This document shows, piece after piece, positions 52,242 through 60,852 of a stretch of 64,000 nt of DNA; the stretch's first letter is position 1; every line of letters starts with the position of its first letter. Location of the stretch: NCBI GenBank assembly GCA_003132405.1, contig PKXQ01000107.1:53600-117599 (forward strand), in the 5' to 3' direction. This DNA is from Acidobacteriaceae bacterium (GTDB taxonomy: Bacteria > Acidobacteriota > Terriglobia > Terriglobales > Acidobacteriaceae). The translations under genes and the position numbers were made by a program. The notes under the pieces are model-generated. The model was given only the letters and a program-made list of their open reading frames with translations, did no database searches and was not told the origin of the DNA.

Positions 52242-54410
52242 ATGCGGATGAAAAAAGAGACACCTGTGAACAATTCAAACCTCGAGCAGCACGCCAACTT
52301 AGCCGACACTGCCCATTCCGTGACGGCGCCACCTACCAGGCGACCAACTTGGGACCAGGCTGAGGGCAACCCATTGCCACTTGGCGTCAAGTGGATCGAA
52401 GAGGAACAAGCGTTCAATTTTGCCGTTCACTCGGAACCTGCGGAGAGCGTCACTCTATTGCTCTATTCTCCAGCCGATCTAGTGAATCCTCTTCTGAGGA
52501 TTCAATTGGATTTCCTGCACAACAAGTCGGGGCGGATTTGGCACTGCCGGATCCCCGTAACAAAAATGGGCGAGGCTCGCTATTACGCATACTCTGTCTC
52601 GGGCGAGACGATTCCTCAACTGCACAGTTTCGACCCGCAGAAGGTTCTCCTCGATCCGTACGCGAAGTGCATTTTCTTCCCGCCCGGTTTTGATCGGAAC
52701 CTGGCCATGCGAGAAGGATCCAATGCAGGCAGCGCGCCTTTGGGAGTGCTGTTTGATCACCGATCGACATTTGACTGGTCGGGGGATCGGTCTCAGTATC
52801 ATGAGTCGGATGCAGTCATCTACGAACTTCACGTGAAAGGTTTCACGAAGAACCCAAACTCGGGTGTCGACCCATCGCGTGCCGGCACATACGCCGGCCT
52901 CGTGGAAAAGATCCCATACTTAAAGGAACTCGGAGTAACGGTTGTAGAACTGATGCCGGTTTTTCAGCGTGATCCACAAGAAGGCGACTACTGGGGCTAT
53001 ATGCCTTTGAATTTCTTCGCGCCGCATGCTCAGTACGCGAGCACACACCGTGCTGATGAGCAGCGTCTTGAATTCAAGAATATGGTGAAGGCTTTTCATG
53101 AGGCTGATATCGGCGTGGTGCTGGACGTTGTGTACAACCACACCTGCGAGGGCGACTATAAAGGACCGATCTACAGCTACAAGGGTCTCGACAGCACTGG
53201 CTATTACATGATGTCTTCCGACCCGGCAAATCCATATGCCAACTACTCGGGCACAGGGAACACCCTGAATTTCGGCCAGGCGCACGTGCGCAAGATGGTG
53301 ATTGACAGCTTGCGTTACTGGAAGCGAGGGATGCATATCGACGGATTCCGCTTTGATCTGGCGTCGGTATTTAGCCGCAATGCAGACGGGTCCCTCAACT
53401 GGGGCGAAGCGCCCATCTTCAGTGAAATTGCCGCTGATCCAGAATTGGGGCGAGTGCGTTTGATCGCGGAGCCGTGGGACACAGCCGCTTATCAGCTCGG
53501 GCGAGGGTTCCCGGGCCTGACTTGGCTCCAGTGGAACGGCCGGTTTCGCGACGACATTCGCCGGTTTGTCAAGGGTGACACGGGGATGGTTCCCGAGGTG
53601 ATGCGGCGTATCTATGGCAGCGATGACTTATTTCCAGACAGCCGCGCCGATGCTTATCACGCATATCAAAGTGTGAATTACGTAACCTCCCACGACGGCT
53701 TTACTCTCTACGATCTCGTGTCCTATGACCGCAAGCACAATTGGCAAAATGGAAATAATAATCGGGATGGAACCGACGCGAACTATAGTTGGAATTGCGG
53801 GCAGGAAGGGGACGAGGGCGTCTCTTCGGCAGTCCGCGCGCTGCGCCGGAAGCAGGTGAAAAATTTCTGCTGTCTACTCTTCTTGTCCAACGGTACGCCG
53901 ATGTTTCGGGCCGGCGACGAGTTCTTGAATACTCAATTAGGCAACAACAATCCTTATAACCAGGACAATGAGATTGGCTGGCTGGATTGGAGTCAGCTCC
54001 AGGCGAATGAAGATATTTTCCGGTTCTTCAAGAAGATGATTGCGTTCCGAAAAAATCATCCTTCGCTGAGCCGGAGCAGGTTCTGGCGAGAGGATGTTTC
54101 CTGGTATGGCGTCGGGCCCACCGCAGATTTGTCTCCCGACTCGCACAGCTTGGCATTCTGCCTGCACGGGATTTCTCAAGGCGATGACGATATCTACGCG
54201 ATGATCAATGGGTACTGGGAAGAGTTGGAGTTCAATGTGCAGGAGGGAACAGCACAGGAGTGGAAGAAAATCGTGGACACCGCTTTGCCCAGTCCGGATG
54301 ATTTCTCGGAGGGGGGAATCCCTTTACAGCGGACCAAATACCTACTGGCTCCAAGATCGATTGTAGTCTTATGTCGACCCAAGAAAAGCGACACTCGAGA
54401 GGGTCCATGA
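52242..54410 (+). CDS. glgX: Glycogen debranching enzyme GlgX
   Basis: A 722-residue GH13 debranching enzyme that hydrolyses alpha-1,6 branches of limit glycogen. After a ~30-residue tail comes a CBM48-like domain (LGVKWIEEEQAFNFAVHSEP), then the TIM barrel. GH13 regions are VVYNHT (region I), GFRFDLAS with the nucleophilic aspartate (II), IAEPWD with the acid glutamate (III) and VTSHDG with the third aspartate (IV). The substrate block VIYELHVKGFT is typical of GlgX/TreX. Two in-frame ATGs (52242, 52248) are possible, and no strong ribosome binding site is visible. No other glycogen genes are adjacent. Confidence 0.94.
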   Translation: MRMKKETPVNNSNLEQHANLADTAHSVTAPPTRRPTWDQAEGNPLPLGVKWIEEEQAFNFAVHSEPAESVTLLLYSPADLVNPLLRIQLDFLHNKSGRIWHCRIPVTKMGEARYYAYSVSGETIPQLHSFDPQKVLLDPYAKCIFFPPGFDRNLAMREGSNAGSAPLGVLFDHRSTFDWSGDRSQYHESDAVIYELHVKGFTKNPNSGVDPSRAGTYAGLVEKIPYLKELGVTVVELMPVFQRDPQEGDYWGYMPLNFFAPHAQYASTHRADEQRLEFKNMVKAFHEADIGVVLDVVYNHTCEGDYKGPIYSYKGLDSTGYYMMSSDPANPYANYSGTGNTLNFGQAHVRKMVIDSLRYWKRGMHIDGFRFDLASVFSRNADGSLNWGEAPIFSEIAADPELGRVRLIAEPWDTAAYQLGRGFPGLTWLQWNGRFRDDIRRFVKGDTGMVPEVMRRIYGSDDLFPDSRADAYHAYQSVNYVTSHDGFTLYDLVSYDRKHNWQNGNNNRDGTDANYSWNCGQEGDEGVSSAVRALRRKQVKNFCCLLFLSNGTPMFRAGDEFLNTQLGNNNPYNQDNEIGWLDWSQLQANEDIFRFFKKMIAFRKNHPSLSRSRFWREDVSWYGVGPTADLSPDSHSLAFCLHGISQGDDDIYAMINGYWEELEFNVQEGTAQEWKKIVDTALPSPDDFSEGGIPLQRTKYLLAPRSIVVLCRPKKSDTREGP

Positions 54411-54603
54411 GCACGCGATCGAGGGTCATTATCGTCGGTGGCGATTAACGTGATAGCACCAACTACCCAACTCTGGTTTCAACCATTGCGTCTTTACTTT
54501 CGGTGTGCGCGCAGGAACATCTCCAACAGCGGACTCGCGGGAACACGGGGCGCACCGCTGATTGGCAGAACCCTCTGGCCTGGTGACACCGGCTTCGGCA
54601 TGT

Positions 54604-54915
54604 TCATGCGTTGCAGCCCATGGTGAGGCGGCGACAGTTCGACGATTCGCCCCATTCAATAAAGATGATTGCTTCATACGCGGGCTGGCCTTGGGCGTTC
54701 TTCGCGCGCGAGGTTTCGTGAAGTCGCAGGTATTCATGGTTCAGCACCCATTCGGACTCGATATCGTCCGTGGTCTCGCGTCCCGCAATGGTGCCCTGAA
54801 GAGTCCAACTGCCGGTCAGCCGATCAAGTAAGAAATCTTTCTGTTTCGGCTGCTGTGCCAAAGCCGAGAATGAAGTCGCGAAAAGCAATGCCGCGATTGC
54901 AAGATTTTTCTGCAC
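54604..54915 (-). pseudogene. Truncated exported DUF1579-like protein
   Basis: The minus-strand frame starts with a signal peptide (LAIAALLFATSFSALAQ) and continues LDRLTGSWTLQGTIAGRETT, EWVLNHEYLRLHETSR and AYEAIIFIEWG. This is the first half of a DUF1579-type exported protein, which normally goes on for another ~70 residues. Here a short unrelated tail (ESSNCRRLTMGCNA) and a stop follow. It may be expressed as a 103-residue protein, but it most likely is a 3'-truncated relic. Nothing else is recognised in 54411-54603. Confidence 0.6.
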
Positions 54916-54996
54916 TGCTTGACCTCCGAGTATTATGTTGCGGCATTTTCCAATGCCTTATGATCGGCCTCTAATCGCTGGGGCTCGATCCATACC

Positions 54997-55845
54997 CTAT
55001 CGAAAGCGGGCACTGTCTCGCACTTGCCGGGCAATGCTTTCCAGGAAGTCGTCAAGAGACTGATCTTCGCGGCGCTCGATTCCGGTCTTCGCGGTCATCC
55101 GAGTCGCGATCTTGAGCGCGGTGGCATCCCGAAATCCGAGTTCCAAAGTATGCCGCCGCTGTAAGTAGGTCTCGATCAGAACAAGTTCCTCTGGAGTGAC
55201 CTTGGAGAGTTCCGGACTTGCGGAAGTCTGTTCCGCGCTGGAAGACCACTCCGGACGTATCTGCTCCGCCCGCTTGTCGTGCACGACGATGCTACCAACG
55301 AGGTGGTCTCCCAAACGCTGGTTCCGACGGCTGATCATCATGCTCACAATTCCGGCGATATACATGCTCGGAAGCCAATCCACGGCCCGCAATAAGTTGC
55401 GGCCGATCACCTCGTATACGTTGAGGGCGCGCCCCGAGTCTTTGATGGCCCGGATTCCTGCCAGCCTTTTCCCCGGAGTTTGTCCCTTCCAGATGACTTC
55501 AAAGAAGGCGAAGTATCCCCAATAAACGCAAAATAGAAACAGGATCAACAAGGCAGGCGCCCATGATGCGGGGAGCCATGCCAGCCATATCGGCAGAGTG
55601 GGTGCGTATTTTTCGATTCCGATGATGGCAAAAATTCCCGCGATATAGAGCAGAACCTGAAGTAAAGTATCCACAGCAAGGCCCATGAACCGGCTGCCGA
55701 TTCCAGCCAGTGGAAACTCCAGCGAAATCTGCTCGGGAGTATCCACCTGGATACGATCTTCGTTTCGCGAGTCGGCCCGGAAGTCGGCCCGATCGTCGAC
55801 TTGATTGTCGGCTCGGTCCTCGCTACGACCTCGAAAAAATGACAT
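54997..55845 (-). CDS. RDD-family membrane protein
   Basis: A 282-residue protein. An arginine/aspartate-rich low-complexity tail (DRADNQVDDRADFRADSR) precedes the RDD domain, which has the conserved arginine and aspartates in SRFMGLAVDTLLQ and later TPGKRLAGIRAIKDSGR, with three hydrophobic segments. The C-terminal 80 residues are soluble and helical (SPELSKVTPEELVLIETYLQ). The start is the ATG at 55845, with GGAG upstream; it overlaps the start codon of the divergent SpoIIM-like gene by two bases. RDD genes sit beside SpoIIM and MoxR genes in related genomes. Confidence 0.88.
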   Translation of the reverse strand: MSFFRGRSEDRADNQVDDRADFRADSRNEDRIQVDTPEQISLEFPLAGIGSRFMGLAVDTLLQVLLYIAGIFAIIGIEKYAPTLPIWLAWLPASWAPALLILFLFCVYWGYFAFFEVIWKGQTPGKRLAGIRAIKDSGRALNVYEVIGRNLLRAVDWLPSMYIAGIVSMMISRRNQRLGDHLVGSIVVHDKRAEQIRPEWSSSAEQTSASPELSKVTPEELVLIETYLQRRHTLELGFRDATALKIATRMTAKTGIERREDQSLDDFLESIARQVRDSARFR

Positions 55846-56767
55846 GATCTCCACTCGTTGGTTAGATAAGCGCAAGCCCTACTGGTCTCGGCTCGAACAA
55901 CTTCTCGAACAGGGCACACGTCGCGGCCTTCCCAGCCTCGACCGCAGCGAACTGCAGGAACTGGGCTTGCTGTACCGGCAAATTGCCGCCGATCTGGCCA
56001 CGCTGCGCGAGGACCGTAGTTCGGTTCATTTCGCCCGTTACCTGAATCAACTTCTGGCGCGCGCTCACAATATCATCTATTCCGCGCGTAAGACGAGCCC
56101 AGTAGCAATTCTTGGTTTTTTCGCTGTGACCTCTATCCGCAAGTTGTTCGGCGCAATTTGCGGTTTGTACAAATTGCACTCGCCATCTTTGCGGTGTCGG
56201 CCCTGGTTGGTGCTGCTCTTACTTTCCAGGACCCCGACTTTAAACTCAGTATCCTCGGCCCACAAATGGTGCAGACCATCGAGAAGCACGAGATGTGGAC
56301 GCATTCGATTGTCGGCATCAAACCGCTCGCCTCGAGCGCCATCATGACCAACAACATGAGCGTAGGGTTTATGACCTTCGCTCTCGGCATCACCGCCGGA
56401 CTGGGCACCATCTACATGCTGCTTTTCAATGGCCTGTTGATCGGGGTGATTGGCATGGCGTGCCACCTCGCTGGAATGAGCTTGAAACTTTGGGAATTTG
56501 TCGCGCCCCATGGCGTTCTCGAACTTCCCGCTATCTTTCTCGCCGGCGGGGCTGGGTTGCGCATCGCCTCGGGGCTGCTATTCCCCGGGTATCTTCCGCG
56601 GCGCGAATCCCTGGTGCGCGCCGGATCGGAAGCGGTCCAGTTGCTGCTCGGCACCATTCCAATTCTGATTGTTGCCGGTGCCATCGAAGCGTTCGTTTCT
56701 CCCACTGGGAAAAAGTTACTGCGCTGGCCATCACGGTGGGGGCTTTGCCTTTGCACTGTTGACATAG
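55844..56767 (+). pseudogene. SpoIIM-family membrane protein gene with frameshifts
   Basis: From the ATG at 55844 the first frame encodes STRWLDKRKPYWSRLEQLLE and LGLLYRQIAADLATLREDRS, the soluble start of SpoIIM-family proteins. At 56119-56124 (GGTTTTTTCG) one missing T shifts the frame; the continuation is CDLYPQVVRRNLRFVQIALA, then the membrane part with IVGIKPLASSAIMTNNMSVG and PHGVLELPAIFLAGGAGLRI. Two more shifts, at GGGAAAAAG (~56709) and GTGGGGGC (~56738), are needed to reach FAFALLT and a TAG at 56767. All three are homopolymer runs, so the breaks could be assembly errors; otherwise the gene is dead. Confidence 0.75.
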
Positions 56768-56983
56768 ACGAACGACCGGAATCTTCTGAGGCGACAAGGG
56801 ATTCGTGGTTATTCAACGACGCACCCCGCAACCTGCGTCTTAGAGCCATCGATCACGTACCTGCGTTGGTCGAAGCCTTAGCGAGAGAAGTCGCGCAGAC
56901 AGCGAAGCGGGTCAGCGAGGGGCAGCGTTCGCCCAGCAACTCGCGGGATCTATTAGCGCTATGGCCCCCATGGGGAACCGGCG

Positions 56984-57418
56984 ATGACAATTCCTGCATT
57001 CAGCCTTTTTCCCGCACTGATTATTGCAGTTCTTCTTGTAGCGATCATCGTCGCGCTATACCGCAAGGACCGTGTAAGGGCCGCCATTTGGACGCGATCC
57101 TCCGGCTTTCTTCTGGAGGCGAACAACGATATTCCTCCGAAGGAGGAGGAGGAGCCAACGGACGAATGCGCGTCGCGCCTGAACTTGGGACCGCGCGGTG
57201 TTACTAAGTCCGTTGGGGCGCCGGGGCCGAAAACTGCTTTTTCAATCGGTCCCGGAGCGGTCCCGCGCCACGCGGCGGCGGAGCAGGTGCCCCGCGAACC
57301 CTATTCGATATTGGCGTCCCTATTAACAGACTTTTTTGAACACTTGGACGCAACAATAGCGGAAGCAACACCGCTCTACGAACTATGCGCGAGCGTGCTC
57401 GGGTCGACTCTACCGTGA
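56984..57418 (+). CDS. Small membrane-anchored protein, unknown
   Basis: A 144-residue protein with one N-terminal membrane segment (FPALIIAVLLVAIIVALY) followed by a basic stretch and RAAIWTRSSGFLLEANNDI, then an acidic patch (PPKEEEEPTDE) and a variable C-terminus. The YRKDRVRAAIWTRSSGFLLEAN layout is like small proteins with a membrane anchor and a short beta-strand domain found in Acidobacteria. GGGGA lies 8 bases before the ATG. No family is certain, and 56768-56983 shows nothing else. Confidence 0.5.
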   Translation: MTIPAFSLFPALIIAVLLVAIIVALYRKDRVRAAIWTRSSGFLLEANNDIPPKEEEEPTDECASRLNLGPRGVTKSVGAPGPKTAFSIGPGAVPRHAAAEQVPREPYSILASLLTDFFEHLDATIAEATPLYELCASVLGSTLP

Positions 57419-57499
57419 ACTACACCACACTAAACAACGCCGAGTCGCAACGGCACGATCCGCGAAGAAGCACACCTGGGCTGTCGAATGAGTTGAACC

Positions 57500-58870
57500 T
57501 CAGACAATTTCGTTGTCATTGAGCTCCTGGTCGGCAATTGCTCGATTCGCTTCAACTGAGGCGACGAAATAGTCTAGGTTACTGAGCCATTGATCGATGC
57601 GCATGTCGTTGGATCGCTGTAATCTCAGCAAACAATGCAGAACTTCACGGCATATGACCTTGATCTGATCGATCATTTCGCCTTTGACCGGATGCCCTTC
57701 ATGTACATACTTGCTTCGAACGCCGTACGCTTTGGATATCGCAGACACAGCATCTCGAAAGCTCATCCCAATGGTCCTGCAAACAATCATTGCTACTCGC
57801 TCTGACACCGTCTGCGCGATGGACTGCTCGCTTCCGAATACGAGGTCTAGAGCAATCACGTAATGCATGAACGCTTCGTCCACGTTCGCCTCAGCAAGGT
57901 GGAGTTCGGCTCGAGCTACAAAGGACGCATATGCCTGTAAAGTTCGATGGAGATCGTTTGATGTAAATCCTTCAAATCCATACTGTCGCTTCAGACGCTC
58001 AGCAGTTGCTGGATATATTTTGTCCACTCCACCAAAATCCATGGTGATGTGGCCAAGCAGACCAGGCGAAACGTGCCCCCATTCTTCAGACAAAACAATA
58101 GAAACCGGAACTACTCCCGGAACCATTTGAAAGAGTCGCGGCCGAAGCACTGGCGCACCCGCTGCTATCAAGAGAGATTGAGAGGTGAAAAATACCTCCC
58201 AACATTCGTCCCAATATTCCTCTGACAGGCTCCAGTAATACGCTTCGACAAAGCGGTTCCAATCCGACGTACTGTATTGATACCGGCTGATCGAATCTTT
58301 GATTGACCGGCAATCTAGCGCTTTCACGGGCGCAGAATCTCTCTCGATAGTCAGCTTTCCGAGAAGACTCGTGTAGTATCTCGCATAGTAATCGGACCCT
58401 GCTTTTCTGGACCGCGATTCGAGGCGACTGGCGTTCAGAGTTCCTATTGTGAACTGACCGAAAGCGAAGCGCTGAAACTCCGCCGGTGTCTGGCCGGGTA
58501 AAATATAAAATTGGGTCAGGTTCGTCGAGAGGATCTTGTCTAAGATCCAATTCAGACTTTCGACTGGGTTGACCGATTTTTCTGGAAGCAAGCAGTAGAT
58601 GCAGAGTAGCACGTACACAACTGATTCTTTGCTCTTGTGACCGCGATAGATCAGTTCAGCCTGGATTCGTTTCACGAGCGATTCCCATCGCATCTGACCT
58701 GATGACTTAAACCAGATCCTCCTCGCATCCTCGACAATTCTGTTGGAACTGTCGAGTATATTTCCAACAGGGATAGCTTCAACGCTTCCGTAGTCGGCGG
58801 TTTCTGATGGTGCCACAACAGAAAGCGAGGACAGTAGTCCACGGAGTTCCGCATTATCGGGTAGGCTCAT
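57500..58870 (-). CDS. HEPN-domain protein, ApeA-like
   Basis: A 456-residue protein. Residues 1-290 form an unrecognised helical/beta region (KRIQAELIYRGHKSKESVVY, SVNPVESLNWILDKILS). The C-terminal ~150 residues match the Apea-like HEPN domain: YVIALDLVFGSEQSIAQTVS, ERVAMIVCRTIGMSFRDAVS and YGVRSKYVHEGHPV. Arg385 and His390 form an Rx4H motif, the catalytic signature of HEPN RNases. ApeA proteins are known anti-phage effectors, and the HEPN family in general cuts RNA during infection or stress. I infer a possible defence or toxin role. The start is the ATG at 58870; a TTG at 58912 is less likely. It stands alone with no partner gene. Confidence 0.75.
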   Translation of the reverse strand: MSLPDNAELRGLLSSLSVVAPSETADYGSVEAIPVGNILDSSNRIVEDARRIWFKSSGQMRWESLVKRIQAELIYRGHKSKESVVYVLLCIYCLLPEKSVNPVESLNWILDKILSTNLTQFYILPGQTPAEFQRFAFGQFTIGTLNASRLESRSRKAGSDYYARYYTSLLGKLTIERDSAPVKALDCRSIKDSISRYQYSTSDWNRFVEAYYWSLSEEYWDECWEVFFTSQSLLIAAGAPVLRPRLFQMVPGVVPVSIVLSEEWGHVSPGLLGHITMDFGGVDKIYPATAERLKRQYGFEGFTSNDLHRTLQAYASFVARAELHLAEANVDEAFMHYVIALDLVFGSEQSIAQTVSERVAMIVCRTIGMSFRDAVSAISKAYGVRSKYVHEGHPVKGEMIDQIKVICREVLHCLLRLQRSNDMRIDQWLSNLDYFVASVEANRAIADQELNDNEIV

Positions 58871-59456
58871 GGCTGCTGAAGACAATCTACTGCTGCGAGC
58901 AAATATGAGCAACTGCGACTCATCTCATAGCGTGCCCAACGCGCGGCAGCAAATCAGAAAAGGGCTTCAAGAGATCCAGATTTCTTTGCCAGCCGTTTGG
59001 CCTCTTTACAACGCAACGGATCGCAGGCCACGGATTATGAGAACACAAGGGGAAGTTGCCGCGTTTTGAAGGTGTTCTACTTTATTCGATTCTTTCAGCG
59101 CTTGCAAGGCTGGCCGTCTTGTCCGTTGTGTATTTGATTTGACCGGTTCTGATCCTTCCATCATTACAATTTCATTACAGCCTTGTGGACGCGAGCCCAT
59201 TCGGGTTCTGTCCGAGTGCCCGCCAACCTCAAGATCACTTGCCGTTGCTGATTCTGGCGCGCGCTTCCCAGAAGCCCGTTTCTGGACAACTTCTGGTTTT
59301 TCGACCAGGCGGGGACATTGCGCAGAATGTGCTGCGCATCCTTCAGCGTACGCTGCTCATGAAGACGAGAATTTACGCGAATGGCCAAGTCAAACCGGGT
59401 TATACTTCCCCGTTCCAGTAAACGCGTTTTCATCAGACACCACCGAAGGGAAGCCA
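58871..59456. other. Intergenic region before the GloVer gene
   Basis: About 585 bases between divergent genes. The plus frame overlapping the GloVer gene extends upstream to 59139 but has no signal peptide in the right place, and the ATG at 59457 has a better ribosome binding site. A minus-strand frame near 59164 has ordinary composition but no recognised family. No repeat or RNA gene is seen. Confidence 0.4.
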
Positions 59457-60737
59457 ATGGACAAGAATCGTTGGAGGCGGTTGTCGTGGCCATCGATTAG
59501 GGAATCGAGATTGTGTTCACACAAGACCGTGGCCATGGCGGTATTGATTTTGCTCGTGACCATCGCAACGTATGCCTTTGGCGAAGAAAACATTTTGTAC
59601 TCTTTTTGCGCTCTCCCCGGTTGCAGTGACGGAAGCTATCCGGAGGCGGGTGTCATCCTTGATAAGGCCGGAAATCTGTACGGTACGACGAATGCTGGAG
59701 GCTCTGGTGCGGGCACGGTCTTCATGCTCACGGCCAGTTCCGGCAAACTCAGTTCCATTTACACCTTTATGGGAGGTGACGACGGCCTTGGGCCCAATAG
59801 TCTCGCGTTCGATAACAAAGGCAACCTGTACGGCACTACTGAATATGGCGGCGGGGCCGGAGATTGCAGTAACGGTGGATGTGGCACGATCTTTGAGTTA
59901 ATTCTTGTGAACGGCTCTTGGACAAAGAATGTTCTGTACAGATTTGCAGGCGGGACAGACGGGAGCATACCTCAGGCTGGAGTGATCCTCGACCCACATG
60001 GCAACTTGTACGGAACGACCTGGAAGGGAGGCACTGGAGGGTACGGAACTGTCTTTGAGCTACAGCATTCAGAGAGCGGCTGGACAGAAATCTTACTCCA
60101 CACGTTTGGCGGGAATGACGGAAGCGCACCTATTTCTGGCCTCATCCGGGATCGCTCAGGGAACCTGTACGGTACGACGAGCCAAGGAGGAGTTGCCAAT
60201 GTCGGGACGGTTTTCAGGCTCTCACACAATAAAGAAGGATGGAAGGAGACTGTGCTCCACAGTTTTACGGGAAGTAGTGGAGATGGAGCTGTTCCTTACG
60301 CGGGAAGCCTCGCTTTTGACACAGCGGGGAATCTCTATGGCACAACCTCAGCCGGAGGATCGGTTAATTCCGGCACCGTTTTCGAGCTGATGCGCCCCAA
60401 GTCTCGCGTTGCGACAGAAAGTATTTTGTATAGCTTCCTTGGCGGCAGTTCCGGATCAGCTCCCTACACCGGCGTGATAATCGATTCGGCCGGCACCCTA
60501 TATGGAACAACCTCGATTGGTGGCAAGGGGGGCGATGGCACGGTTTTCTCTCTTAAGAATGTCAGCGGCCAATGGACCGAGAGCGTGTTGTACAGTTTTG
60601 ATGGGCCTGATGGCAGCGAGCCGATCGGCAACCTTATCTTCGGAATTGCAGGGGAGTTATACGGGACAGCTGGCGAATACGGGGCTCACGGCGCTGGAGA
60701 GCTTTATGAAATTACGTTGAGCCTTGACCGTGATTAG
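59457..60737 (+). CDS. Exported GloVer tandem-repeat protein
   Basis: A 426-residue exported protein. After a signal/anchor segment (VAMAVLILLVTIATYAFG) come seven repeats of about 50 residues, each with the core LY/LH-SF-G-DGS-P-AG-DxxGNLYGTT-GG-G-GTVF-L. Examples are AGNLYGTTNAGG, KGNLYGTTEYGG and AGTLYGTTSIGG. The LYGTT core defines the GloVer choice-anchor repeat family, common in Acidobacteria; the repeats should form a beta-propeller. There is no C-terminal anchor visible. AAGGGAAG lies 5 bases before the ATG. The role is unknown, presumably at the cell surface. Confidence 0.9.
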   Translation: MDKNRWRRLSWPSIRESRLCSHKTVAMAVLILLVTIATYAFGEENILYSFCALPGCSDGSYPEAGVILDKAGNLYGTTNAGGSGAGTVFMLTASSGKLSSIYTFMGGDDGLGPNSLAFDNKGNLYGTTEYGGGAGDCSNGGCGTIFELILVNGSWTKNVLYRFAGGTDGSIPQAGVILDPHGNLYGTTWKGGTGGYGTVFELQHSESGWTEILLHTFGGNDGSAPISGLIRDRSGNLYGTTSQGGVANVGTVFRLSHNKEGWKETVLHSFTGSSGDGAVPYAGSLAFDTAGNLYGTTSAGGSVNSGTVFELMRPKSRVATESILYSFLGGSSGSAPYTGVIIDSAGTLYGTTSIGGKGGDGTVFSLKNVSGQWTESVLYSFDGPDGSEPIGNLIFGIAGELYGTAGEYGAHGAGELYEITLSLDRD

Positions 60738-60852
60738 GTGGACCAACCCGACAAATCTCCAGCCCTGTCTCGCGCCACCTTGTTCCAAATTGGAAGTTGT
60801 GCAATTGAAAGAATCTTCGCGACACGGTCTCAAAGTCGGCTTGTGAGGAAGT

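Noticed and set aside
59139..59456. Upstream extension of the GloVer gene
   Set aside because: The extension lacks a signal peptide and is poor coding sequence; the ATG at 59457 has a good ribosome binding site and leads directly to the export segment.
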